Assembly: GCA_028279865.1 (NCBI GenBank)
Contig: JANQMV010000049.1
Span: 1 to 49,211 of the forward strand
Direction of reading: 5' to 3'
Length of the DNA: 49,211 nucleotides
Origin: Candidatus Altimarinota bacterium
Lineage (GTDB): Bacteria; Patescibacteriota; Gracilibacteria; JANQMV01
Positions 33,732-42,142 of this stretch are shown here, one piece after another (positions within the stretch are counted from its first letter, which is position 1; each line of letters opens with the position of its first letter). Position numbers and translations under genes: made by a program. The notes below the pieces were generated by a model. That model ran no database searches. It had not been told where the DNA came from and saw only the letters and a program-made list of their open reading frames with translations.

Positions 33732-35414
33732 TTACGCTACTTTTCCAACTTTATCAAACAACTCCCTCATCTTCCCCAAATCCTTCCTCCCCGGACTCTT
33801 CTCAATCTTACTCGAAACATCCAAAACATCCGGATGAAAAACATTAATTGCATTTTGGACATTTGAAGCATCTAAACCGCCAGCTAAGATAATTTTTTGA
33901 TCAGGATAAAAATCCCGCAAAATTTTCCAATCAAAAGCCTCTCCAGTACCTCCATAAACTTCCTCATGAAAAGTATCCAGAAGAATCCCATCCACATTTT
34001 TATACTTTTTTATTTTTTCCAAATCACCTTTATTTCTTATACGAAACGCTTTCCAAACTTCAATTTTAGTCGCTGGTTCAACGTCTCTGACTTGAACCTT
34101 AATGTTTTGCCTATTGCTCTCCTTTGCAATATTCTCTTTGCTTAACACTTCAACGCTGACAAAGCCCCCCTGCCCTATCAAGGGGTTTTCTTTGCTCAAA
34201 GCTCCTAACTCATGACTTATAGCTTTCTTTAAAATTTCAACTTCTTCCCAACTTTCCTCTCCATGCAATTGCACAACATTCAAACCACACTCCTCAACAA
34301 TTCCTAAAACTTGATCAATTTTTTTGTTCACAAAAACACCAACTAGCTTAGTTGGTAGTTTTTTTGTCTTTCTAGCTTGTCTCCGTTTATGCGGAGCAGG
34401 CTCAGAATCTTTAACCTCAAAGGAATCACACACACCCTGCCCCCTTCCCGTTTTTTCGGGACAGGCTAAGGGGGCTTCTTTTAGCTTCTCAATAATTTCC
34501 CTACATTTACTTACTTCAATGTTTCGCGGTGATTTTTCATAAAAAATAAAACCCAAACAGTCTGCTCCATACACAACTGCTGCTTTAGCATCTTCATAAT
34601 TGGTAATTCCACAAATTTTCACTTCCGGAAAACCGGTAATATCTCGAATTTTAGATTTCATATCAGCAGACTTTGTAATTGCAGTACCGACCAAAACAGC
34701 CTCTGCACTTTTTGCCACCTTACGAATATCCGCTTTGGAATTGATCCCTGATTCACTTACGACAACTTTGTTCTCAGGAATCAGCTTTGCCAAACGGTTA
34801 GAATTATCCAAATCAATCGAAAAATCTTTTAAGTTACGATTGTTAATTCCAATGATTTTAGCATCCGTCTTCAAAACACTCCCCAGCTCTTCCTGATCAT
34901 GAACTTCCACCAATGCATCCATTCCTAACGCATACGTCACATCTAAAAAATTCTGAATTTGCTCAGTCTTTAGAACAGAAGCTAAAAGTAAGATTGCATC
35001 AGCGCCACTCTTACGTGCTTCATAAATTTGAAATTCATCAATAATAAAATCTTTGCGTAAAAGTGGTTTGTTGGTATTTGCTCGTGCTATTCTCAAATTT
35101 TCCAAACTACCCAAAAAGAATTTTTCATCGGTTAAAATAGACATCGCAGCAGCATACTGATCATAAAGTTTTACAATCTCAGCTACATTAAAATCCGCTC
35201 TAATCAAACCTTGAGAAGGAGAGCCTTTTTTAACTTCAGCAATTAGCTTAGGCCATACTTTCTCTTCACTTTGCAAAGCTTCATAAAAACTAACTTCTGA
35301 TTTTTGTAATTGAGAAATATAGTTTTCTTTATCTAAATAGGTTTTCCACAATTCACCTTTCACCAGTTGAACTTCTTCTCTCTTATGTGCAATGATTTTC
35401 TCTAAAATCGTCAT
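33732..35414 (-). CDS. trpCF: Indole-3-glycerol phosphate synthase / phosphoribosylanthranilate isomerase fusion with two in-frame inserts
   Basis: Residues 1-258 are a full TrpC: EVKKGSPSQG, LTDEKFFLGS, PLLRKDFI, ALVEVHDQEEL, GINNRNL, VSESGI. Residues 262-560 are TrpF: EVKICGIT, GADCLGFIFYEKSPRNI, VGVFVN, VQLHGEE, LLDTFHEEVYGGTGEAFDW and AGGLDASNV. Together they perform two steps of tryptophan synthesis. TrpF is about 90 residues too long because of two low-complexity inserts (about 309-353 and 398-448) encoded by palindromic repeats, both placed between strands and helices of the barrel. Other trp genes are not in the window. RNase HII is encoded 7 bases upstream. Confidence 0.93.
   Translation of the reverse strand: MTILEKIIAHKREEVQLVKGELWKTYLDKENYISQLQKSEVSFYEALQSEEKVWPKLIAEVKKGSPSQGLIRADFNVAEIVKLYDQYAAAMSILTDEKFFLGSLENLRIARANTNKPLLRKDFIIDEFQIYEARKSGADAILLLASVLKTEQIQNFLDVTYALGMDALVEVHDQEELGSVLKTDAKIIGINNRNLKDFSIDLDNSNRLAKLIPENKVVVSESGINSKADIRKVAKSAEAVLVGTAITKSADMKSKIRDITGFPEVKICGITNYEDAKAAVVYGADCLGFIFYEKSPRNIEVSKCREIIEKLKEAPLACPEKTGRGQGVCDSFEVKDSEPAPHKRRQARKTKKLPTKLVGVFVNKKIDQVLGIVEECGLNVVQLHGEESWEEVEILKKAISHELGALSKENPLIGQGGFVSVEVLSKENIAKESNRQNIKVQVRDVEPATKIEVWKAFRIRNKGDLEKIKKYKNVDGILLDTFHEEVYGGTGEAFDWKILRDFYPDQKIILAGGLDASNVQNAINVFHPDVLDVSSKIEKSPGRKDLGKMRELFDKVGKVA
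34071..34223 (-). repeat. In-frame palindromic repeat inside trpF (family A, copy 2)
   Basis: CGCTGGTTCAACGTCTCTGACTTGAACCTTAATGTTT-type start, nearly identical to the copy at 48222, and a CCCCCCTGCCCTATCAAGGGG end (34165-34185). The inner 7-bp hairpin of copies 1 and 3 is absent here. It is read in a different frame from the other two copies, giving an insert of about 50 residues. Confidence 0.78.
34335..34490 (-). repeat. Second in-frame palindromic insert inside trpF
   Basis: Several hairpins in a row: ACCAACTA-GCT-TAGTTGGT, CTCCG/CGGAG, and GCCCCCTT...AAGGGGGC enclosing TCCCG-TTTTTT-CGGGA. It encodes about 45 residues rich in Lys, Arg, Pro and Glu between the KLK and KLVGVFVN parts of TrpF. 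Confidence 0.7.
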
Positions 35415-35421
35415 TTTACAG

Positions 35422-36018
35422 TTAAATTAATTTAGCAATAGGGGCATAAGATTTCCTGTGAATCTCACAAACACCATGCTTCTTAAGTGCTTCTTGATGT
35501 TCTTTAGTGCCATAGCCTTTATGATTTTCAAAACCATATTGAGGATATTTTTTCGCAAACCTCATCATCAGTCTATCTCGCATCACTTTTGCCACGATAG
35601 AAGCTGCCGCAATTGAAGCGACCTTAGCATCTCCCTTAATTAAAGCATTTTGAGGAACATTGGGATAGTTAATATTCACAGCATCAAGCAACAAAAAATC
35701 CGGTTCAAGTTCTTTGGCAATCTCCCGCATACCTTTTTTTACTGCATTTAAAATTCCTAATCTATCAATAATCTTATGTGTCACCACCTTTGTTGAGATA
35801 GCAACAGCAGCATATTCAATTTCGACAAACAACTCTTCTCTTTGCAACTCAGAAAGTTTTTTGGAGTCATTCAATTTTTTACAATCAAAGTTCTCCGGCA
35901 AAATTACACCGGACATCACCACAGGACCCGCCCACGGGCCACGCCCAGCCTCATCAATGCCGACAATATTTTGAAACCCTGACTGCTTTAATTTTAATTC
36001 GTGAGAAAGATCAAGCAT
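35422..36018 (-). CDS. rnhB: Ribonuclease HII
   Basis: A 198-residue RNase HII with VGIDEAGRGPWAGPVV (catalytic Asp and Glu), LNDSKKLS, FLLLDAVNI (Asp), the KGDAKVASIAAASIVAKVMRDR segment and the GYGTKEHQEAL region. It removes ribonucleotides from DNA. It sits directly before trpCF on the same strand and is divergent from rpmH. Confidence 0.95.
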   Translation of the reverse strand: MLDLSHELKLKQSGFQNIVGIDEAGRGPWAGPVVMSGVILPENFDCKKLNDSKKLSELQREELFVEIEYAAVAISTKVVTHKIIDRLGILNAVKKGMREIAKELEPDFLLLDAVNINYPNVPQNALIKGDAKVASIAAASIVAKVMRDRLMMRFAKKYPQYGFENHKGYGTKEHQEALKKHGVCEIHRKSYAPIAKLI

Positions 36019-36049
36019 TATAGATCCGGATTATTATCAAAACTCTAGC

Positions 36050-36078
36050 TTGACTTTATATAAGCGCATCACTAGAAT
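36050..36078 (+). promoter_or_regulatory. Promoter of the rpmH-rnpA-yidC-jag operon
   Basis: TTGACT at 36050-36055, a 17-bp spacer and TAGAAT at 36073-36078, 33 bases before the rpmH start. It is the strongest-looking sigma-70 type promoter in the window. Confidence 0.7.
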
Positions 36079-36111
36079 GTCCTCGCTTTATTTGATTTTA
36101 GATTTTTCAAT

Positions 36112-36243
36112 ATGCTAAGTAAAGGAAATAAAAGAAAAGCGCACAAAAGACACGGATTTTTAAGCCGGATGAAGACGCCGGGCGGACGCAATGTTATCAA
36201 ATCACGTCGCCAAAAAGGTCGTCATGTTTTAGGTGTAAAATAA
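36112..36243 (+). CDS. rpmH: 50S ribosomal protein L34
   Basis: A 43-residue basic protein beginning [20 protein letters not shown] and continuing with a [21 protein letters not shown] tail, the normal L34 pattern. It is the first gene of the conserved rpmH-rnpA-yidC-jag cluster that in many bacteria lies near the replication origin; dnaA is not in the window. Confidence 0.95.
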   Translation: MLSKGNKRKAHKRHGFLSRMKTPGGRNVIKSRRQKGRHVLGVK

Positions 36244-36247
36244 TTGA

Positions 36248-36582
36248 ATGCTTAAAAAAAAAATCGACTTAATCATCGACCTACAATTGAGTATTTATTA
36301 AGAAAAGGAAAGAAGTTTACCAACAAACTTTTCTTATTTAAGTATGGTCTTAGTAAAAAAGAAAGTTCGCAATTCGCAATCATCGTAAGTAAAAAAATTA
36401 GTAAAAAAGCTGTTGCAAGAAATAAAATCAGAAGACAAATTTATGCGAGTTTACGACTAAATTTAAACTTAATTCAAAAACCAATTAATTGTGTCATTAT
36501 CCCTCATAAACATATTTTAGAATTTGATTATCAGGATATTGAAGAACAATTAACTTTTTTTCTTAATCATATCTCAAAATGA
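36248..36582 (+). CDS. rnpA: RNase P protein component; start and body separated by an off-frame A10 run
   Basis: The body reads NRLNHRPTIEYLLRKGKKF..., FAIIVSKKISKKAVARNKIRRQI, a full RnpA with the RNR-like motif. Its frame opens at 36256 just after a UAA and has no ATG, GTG or TTG start. The ATG at 36248, 4 bases after rpmH, followed by CTT and a run of ten A (36254-36263), gives MLKKK in the wrong frame; eleven or eight A would give MLKKKNRL..., the usual RnpA start. So either the A run is miscounted or RNA polymerase slippage restores the frame. The end (UGA) overlaps the yidC start as ATGA. Confidence 0.8.
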
Positions 36583-37760
36583 ATCCATCAAGATTTTTCA
36601 GATTTTTAATTTTATTTGTAGCTCTTTGGGCAATCCTAAACTTGTTTAGTAGCAACCAAAAGGAAAAAAACAATCCGAAACAAACCAGCGACATAGTAAT
36701 GCTACCCACTAAAGCAAAATTTTCACAAGGTAGTGTCGTTCAATTAAAAATCACCAATAATAAAGAAGAAAACTTAACACCTTGGGCAGATTGCCCTGCA
36801 GAACCTTTGGACGTTTTTATGTGGGATAATGGTGAGTGGGTTCAAAAACAAGGCAATCAAAGCGAGTATGAATGCAACCCTAAAAAAACAATTGCAAAAG
36901 GAGAAACGGAAATAATAGATTATGGCAATTGGAATTTTGAATTATTTAATGAAATCGGAAAATATAAAATTGTTTACCAAGATGGCTCAAAAGAATTTCC
37001 CGCAGAATTTGAAATTAAATCACAATCGATTTTTGGCCAAATCTGGAACGGTCTTTTTTACAAACCGGTTTACAATACACTAATTTTCTTTGCCTCGGTT
37101 TTACCGGGACACAACCTTGGTTGGGCAATTGTTTTGCTTACGATTTTAATAAAAATCCTCCTGCTGGGACCAAATCACAAAGCCTTAAAAGCTCAAAAAG
37201 CTTTGCAAAAAGTACAACCCGAGCTTGATAAAATCAAAAATAAATACAAAGGAGATCAGCAAAAAATTGCCCAAGAAACCATGGCGGTTTGGAAAAAACA
37301 TAAAGTCAATCCTGTAGGTAGTTGCCTCCCCATGTTAATCCAGTTTCCGATCATGATCGCCTTATTTTATGCTGTCAAAGTCGGCTTATCGCCAAACAAT
37401 ATCCACCTTCTCTATGCGCCATTACAAGGATTTGATCCAAGTTCAGTAGATTCCATTTTTTTAGGTATTTTAGATTTGACGAAGATAAATACTTTTGTAC
37501 TTCCACTGATTGTCGGTGGTATGCAGTTTTTGCAAATGAAGCTCTCATTTGCCCTGAAGAAAAATAAAAAAGATAAGAAAAGTCAGACAAGCGCTCAAGC
37601 CAATCAAATGCAAACAATGAACAAAATGATGACTTACACCCTTCCTGTGATGATTGCCTTCTTCACAGCAACAATGCCGGCAGCTGTTGGTCTTTATTGG
37701 GGAGTTTCCACAATTTTTGGAATAGGACAGCAGCTCTATATTAATAAAAAACACAGCTAG
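36579..37760 (+). CDS. yidC: Membrane protein insertase YidC/Oxa1
   Basis: A 393-residue insertase. An N-terminal signal-anchor helix (about 6-22) is followed by an external domain of about 120 residues, then the Oxa1 core: NLGWAIVLLTILIKILLLGP, the cytoplasmic coiled loop KALQKVQPELDKIKNKYKGD, and LIQFPIMIALFYAV, then two more helices. It inserts membrane proteins with or without SecYEG. The gene overlaps rnpA by 4 bases. Confidence 0.95.
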   Translation: MNPSRFFRFLILFVALWAILNLFSSNQKEKNNPKQTSDIVMLPTKAKFSQGSVVQLKITNNKEENLTPWADCPAEPLDVFMWDNGEWVQKQGNQSEYECNPKKTIAKGETEIIDYGNWNFELFNEIGKYKIVYQDGSKEFPAEFEIKSQSIFGQIWNGLFYKPVYNTLIFFASVLPGHNLGWAIVLLTILIKILLLGPNHKALKAQKALQKVQPELDKIKNKYKGDQQKIAQETMAVWKKHKVNPVGSCLPMLIQFPIMIALFYAVKVGLSPNNIHLLYAPLQGFDPSSVDSIFLGILDLTKINTFVLPLIVGGMQFLQMKLSFALKKNKKDKKSQTSAQANQMQTMNKMMTYTLPVMIAFFTATMPAAVGLYWGVSTIFGIGQQLYINKKHS

Positions 37761-37855
37761 AAAGGCTCAAAATCTTATTCAACTTGTAATTCAAAAACGA
37801 TTCGAGTAAGCTGTGAGTCGTAGTAAAAATGTATCTTAAACTTTTTCAAATAAAT

Positions 37856-38320
37856 ATGGACGACGCTATCAAAGAAGTTGTTGGAGAACTGCTAAATCAA
37901 ATGGGTATTACCGATGCCGAACTAAAAGTCTCAAAGGATGAAGAAAACAAAATTCTAAGAGTGGAAATAGAAACAGATGATTCAAGCCTGCTAATTGGCT
38001 GGCATGGTGAAACAATCAATGCGCTTCAGCATTTAACAAAGGCAATTTTAAGAAATAAGGAATTAATCACTGATTACTTCCTCGTACTTGATGTGGATGA
38101 TTACAAACTTAAGCAACAAGAGAATATTTTGAGCTTGGCCGAACGCAAAGCAGAAACAGTCCGATCGTCCGGTGTGAGTCAGTTTTTACCACCTATGTCT
38201 CCCTTTTTCCGTAAGTTGGTACACCTTAATTTCACCAAGCCAGAGTATGGTGATATTACGACTGAAAGTCTCGGCGAAGGCGATCACAGACAAGTCAAGA
38301 TTATGAAAATGGAAAGCTAA
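37856..38320 (+). CDS. jag: KH-R3H RNA-binding protein (Jag/KhpB)
   Basis: I start it at 37856 (MDDAIKEVVGELLNQMG), where homology begins. Residues 20-80 form the KH-like domain with LIGWHGETINALQHL; residues 90-154 form the R3H domain (the RKLVHLNFTKPEYGDITTESLGEGDHRQV tail). It lacks the N-terminal Jag domain. KhpB binds RNA and influences cell division and envelope synthesis. It is the last gene of the rpmH cluster, with a terminator behind it. Confidence 0.9.
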   Translation: MDDAIKEVVGELLNQMGITDAELKVSKDEENKILRVEIETDDSSLLIGWHGETINALQHLTKAILRNKELITDYFLVLDVDDYKLKQQENILSLAERKAETVRSSGVSQFLPPMSPFFRKLVHLNFTKPEYGDITTESLGEGDHRQVKIMKMES

Positions 38321-38341
38321 ATCTATGACATTCTTTAAGAG

Positions 38342-38370
38342 AAACACACAGTAAAAAGTGTGTTTTTTTA
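38342..38370 (+). terminator. Intrinsic terminator of the rpmH-jag operon
   Basis: AAACACAC pairs with GTGTGTTT around an eight-base loop and runs into seven T. It follows jag by 21 bases. Confidence 0.75.
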
Positions 38371-38400
38371 TCTATGCTTAGATTTGACAAAACTAACCGC

Positions 38401-39183
38401 TTAAAAACCGAGAAAACCCAAATACCAATTCATAACATTATTGCCGAAAAAAAGTGCAATAACGGTTCCAAGAATTAAAAACGGTCCAAACGGCAATTGC
38501 GAAGACATTTTTTTAGTCTTTGAAATAAGTACATAAGCACCAACCACAGCACCTAATATATAACCTAAAAAGAGCGCCACAATTGTTAATTTCCAGCCGA
38601 GGATCAAGCCCATCAAAATTCCCAACCGAAAATCTCCTTCCCCGATCCACTTCCCCCTAGAAACTAAATATTGAATCCCAAAAAATAATGTCGGGATAGC
38701 AGCACCTAGCAAAGCATCTTGCCAAGTCGGAGTAAAAGCAAAAAAATTAAAACCAAACAAAATTACGATTGTAGGCAATGAAATCTCATCAGGAAGTTCC
38801 ATATAGAGAAAATCATAGATAAACAAAATCGTAAACGCAAAAAAGATGATTAAAAGCCAAACTTCATAAAACGGATTTTGAGGAGCTAAATAAGCTGCAG
38901 CCACATAAGCCGAAACAAACATCGCCCCCATCAATAGCTCTACAAAAGGATATTGGATACTAATAGATTCCTTACAATAACGACACTTACCTCGCAATAA
39001 CAACCAAGAAAACAAAGGAATCAAATCCCACACAGAAAGAGAATGCTTACACGAAGCACAATGAGATCGACCGCTAAAAATACCTTTTTCCCCGGAATGA
39101 AGACGCATAATCACCACATTGGCAAACGAGCCAAATGCCAATCCGAGAAAAAAATAAAAGAAAATGCAAAGAGGAGAAATCAT
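38401..39183 (-). CDS. pilD: Type IV prepilin peptidase
   Basis: A 260-residue membrane aspartyl protease of family A24. The N-terminal part has the two CxxC zinc pairs (CASC and CRYC), then YDFLYMELPDEIS with the first catalytic Asp and GEGDFRLG (GxGD) with the second. Seven or eight membrane helices are visible. It cleaves and methylates type IV pilin and pseudopilin precursors. No pilin genes are in the window. Confidence 0.93.
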   Translation of the reverse strand: MISPLCIFFYFFLGLAFGSFANVVIMRLHSGEKGIFSGRSHCASCKHSLSVWDLIPLFSWLLLRGKCRYCKESISIQYPFVELLMGAMFVSAYVAAAYLAPQNPFYEVWLLIIFFAFTILFIYDFLYMELPDEISLPTIVILFGFNFFAFTPTWQDALLGAAIPTLFFGIQYLVSRGKWIGEGDFRLGILMGLILGWKLTIVALFLGYILGAVVGAYVLISKTKKMSSQLPFGPFLILGTVIALFFGNNVMNWYLGFLGF

Positions 39184-39207
39184 TTTTTATTTTTGTTAAT
39201 TTTTTAT

Positions 39208-39360
39208 ATCCAGCCCCTTCTAAGGGAGGCTAGGTGAAGTAATAATTCCTAGATTGTAATTTTACATCACATTTACAAATTTTTGCGATTAACCCCACTC
39301 ATTCTTCCGAAAGATGCTTCGATTTCACTACGTTCCGCTCAGAATGACTGAATTTTAGTA
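39208..39360. repeat. Intergenic palindromic repeats
   Basis: CCCCTTCTAAGGGAGGCTAGGTG (39211-39237 region) matches part of the murL insert at 23371-23398. GATGCTTCG...CGTTCCGCTCAGAATGACTG follows, of the same family as pieces near 33600 and 3013. The stretch has no open frame. Confidence 0.6.
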
Positions 39361-39389
39361 ACTGTCTAGTACAAACTACTTACTACCCA

Positions 39390-41300
39390 CTAAATAATCA
39401 ACGGTAAAATCATCGGCTGACGATCAATTCTCTTTCTGACAAATTTGGTAATTAAAATTCTAATTTCATTTTTCAATTCCTTACGCTTAATTTTCGGGTT
39501 TTTCTTAATTATATTTGCATATTCTTTAGAAGTCAGTGCCTTGATTTCATCATAAATTTTTTGGCTCTCCTTCATATAAACAAATCCTCTCGAAACAATA
39601 TTTGGCTCTTCTACAAGTTTGTTGGTTTTTGGATTTACATTGAGTAAAACGACTAAAATACCATTTTGTGACATAATTTGTCTTTCTCGAATCACTTGAG
39701 TACCAATATCACCGACACCAAGTCCATCCACAAAAACATCATAAACATTCAGCTTTTCTTTAGCCTTTTGTGCATTGCCACGCTCATCAAATTCCAAAAT
39801 ATCGCCATTATCCATCAGATGAATTGATTTCTCATCTCTACCGAGCGACAGTGCTACATCCTTATGAGCAACACGCATATGCAGTTCCCCATGAATCGGA
39901 ATCAAATGTTTGGGTTTAAGTAAACTGTGCATCAATTTTAAATCTTCTTGTTGAGCATGACCGGATGTATGAATATCCATAGAACTGTTTGTAATCACTT
40001 TCGCTCCCAAACGGGAAAGATTGTTAATCACAGTGACAATTGCTTTTTCATTACCGATAATCGGAGAAGATGAAAGCAAAACAGTATCACCTTTCTGAAT
40101 TTGAATGCGGTTATGATCCCCCAGCGCAATTCTTGCCAAAGCTGACATGGATTCACCCTGGCTACCCGTCGTCAGAATTAGAGTTTGACTTGACGGCGTA
40201 TGATCCAAAACTTTAGAGGTAACTTTATTCATCAAACCTTTTGGTGCCTTGATATATCCAAGTTTCTCTGCAATTGCAAGATTAACCTCCATACTGCGAC
40301 CTGAAATAAACATCTTACGATTTGTCTTCACACAAATATCAATAATCTGTTGAATACGACCAATCAATGAAGAAAATGATGCAATGACAATTCTACCGGA
40401 AGTATGAGTAATAATATTTTCCAGATTTTCGCCTATAACTCTCTCAGACAAAGCATAGCCCGGCTTAGCCGCATTGGTTGAATCCACAAAAGCCGCTAAA
40501 ACTCCCTGACTGCTTAGTGCAGCAATCTTGGCAAAATCTGCCGGCTTATCATCAGCCGGGGTAAAGTCAAATTTAAAGTCTCCCGTATGTACTAAATTTC
40601 CCACAGGAGTATTGATAAAAACACCCAACCCATCAGGGATAGAATGATTTACCCGGAAAAATTCCAGATTAAAAGTACCCAGTTTAAACTTATCGTCTGG
40701 GGTAATCTTTTTTAGTTTTGCTTTTTTATGTAAAGCAAATTCTTCCAGTCTTTTTGAAGAAAGCCCCATTGTAAGAGGAGTTCCAAAGACCAACGGAAAG
40801 TTAAGCTTGGGTAAAATATGCGGAAGCGCACCAATATGGTCCAAATGCCCATGTGTAATGATAATCCCACGAATTTTATGCTTATTTTTCTCTAAATATG
40901 AAATATCGGGAATTACATAATCAATTCCCAGCATATCCTCTTCCGGGAACTGCATACCGGCATCAATCACAACAATATCATCTCTGTACTCTATTACCAT
41001 CATATTTTTACCCACTTCCTCAAGTCCGCCAAGAGGCATTACTTTCAATTTTGGCTTTTTGGAATTAACTTTTTTTCGGTTGGACTGAGGTTTACTCTGA
41101 TATTTGGATTGCTTCGTTTTTGTAACTTGTGAATTAGGTGTACTCCTTTTTTTTACAAAGGATTTTTTTACTGGTTTAGCCGCCTGGGATTTAGCCGTTG
41201 GTTTTTGTTGAAAAATCGATCCCTTTGATTCTTTTTTTGACTCTGTATTCGTCTTTTTCACTTTTTTCTCGAGCCATTCATTTAGTTTTTTTATCGCCAT
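39390..41300 (-). CDS. rnj: Ribonuclease J
   Basis: A 636-residue beta-CASP metallo-beta-lactamase RNase. After a Lys/Ser/Gln-rich extension of about 85 residues comes LKVMPLGGLEEVGKNMMVIEY, the metal motif ITHGHLDHIGALPHI, HTGDFKFD, the beta-CASP region, and the C-terminal HTSGHAQQEDLKLM and IPIHGELHM motifs. It processes and degrades RNA as endo- and 5'-exonuclease. The basic N-terminal extension is unusual; it may bind RNA or ribosomes. Confidence 0.95.
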   Translation of the reverse strand: MAIKKLNEWLEKKVKKTNTESKKESKGSIFQQKPTAKSQAAKPVKKSFVKKRSTPNSQVTKTKQSKYQSKPQSNRKKVNSKKPKLKVMPLGGLEEVGKNMMVIEYRDDIVVIDAGMQFPEEDMLGIDYVIPDISYLEKNKHKIRGIIITHGHLDHIGALPHILPKLNFPLVFGTPLTMGLSSKRLEEFALHKKAKLKKITPDDKFKLGTFNLEFFRVNHSIPDGLGVFINTPVGNLVHTGDFKFDFTPADDKPADFAKIAALSSQGVLAAFVDSTNAAKPGYALSERVIGENLENIITHTSGRIVIASFSSLIGRIQQIIDICVKTNRKMFISGRSMEVNLAIAEKLGYIKAPKGLMNKVTSKVLDHTPSSQTLILTTGSQGESMSALARIALGDHNRIQIQKGDTVLLSSSPIIGNEKAIVTVINNLSRLGAKVITNSSMDIHTSGHAQQEDLKLMHSLLKPKHLIPIHGELHMRVAHKDVALSLGRDEKSIHLMDNGDILEFDERGNAQKAKEKLNVYDVFVDGLGVGDIGTQVIRERQIMSQNGILVVLLNVNPKTNKLVEEPNIVSRGFVYMKESQKIYDEIKALTSKEYANIIKKNPKIKRKELKNEIRILITKFVRKRIDRQPMILPLII

Positions 41301-41438
41301 TTTTCTTTTTATTAAATTTTAATTTTTAAGTTATTGTTTTATTCTCAAGATTTGCTTTGAATATAACAAAAACCACTTAACTATGCAATTAAGGTTTTTT
41401 CTTTCAAAATGTTTTTTTTAGATACTCTTTTAATACTT

Positions 41439-42140
41439 TTAAATCGTCTGCAAATCATACTTATTTACGTCATTTAATTTCTCGTTTCTCGATGTCACCG
41501 GATTATACACTTGATAAAATAATTCAACTAGCTGCTGGGTATTAAGCTGCACTGTACGCAGGTTACAGTTTTCAAGACCGGCTTTTACCGTGTTAACTCT
41601 TGTTGTCAGTTTCTTTTTTAAATCATCAAATTCCTGATGTCTGATACGAATTTGGTCAATACTGTCATATGGATGAAGATACTGCCAAAACTTTTGAAAG
41701 ACTGTCATACTCTGAACACGAAAAGGATCAATTGGCACAATCACATAAAAATTCTTTTCCATAATATCAGCATATTCTACAAGTTTTTTAATATATTCTA
41801 TATACTCAAAAGTTTGTCTCTGAAGAAGCATATTCGTTTGCTTCTCTCTTTTTTCGTTTAAAGAATCAAGATACTTGTCAATATCGAGCTTACGACTGCG
41901 CACTAAAATTTGAATTGGAAAATCCAAAGTATTCAAAAAACCTTGATAAGCATAAATAATTGCATTTTGTTCTTGCTCTGATTTTAAATTAAAGTTAATG
42001 CTAGAAACTTGTAAAATTGAGCGCATTCATCCATTTTTGAGAATAAAAACATCATCACGTAATTCAGCAATATTTAGATACAATTGAGTACTTTGTTGCA
42101 TGTTTCCCTTTTTTTGTTGTACCGACTTATGTTTATTCAT
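41439..42140 (-). CDS. TraC-like protein (VirB4 N-terminal-domain type) with one in-frame UGA
   Basis: The frame from ATG 42140 to UAA 41439 covers 233 residues with one UGA at 42027-42029 (codon 38). The sequence on both sides belongs together: IAELRDDVFILKNG, then UGA, then MRSILQVSSINFNLKSEQEQNAIIYAYQGFLNTLDFPIQILVRSRKLDIDKYL. CPR homologues run LKDG-S/G-LRAVLEVSSINF through the same place, so Gly is the best reading. A usual annotation would start at 42026 and lose the first 38 residues. The family accompanies PrgI in conjugation-type secretion systems, but no VirB4 ATPase follows here. It begins 2 bases after prgI. Confidence 0.75.
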
Positions 42141-42142
42141 AA

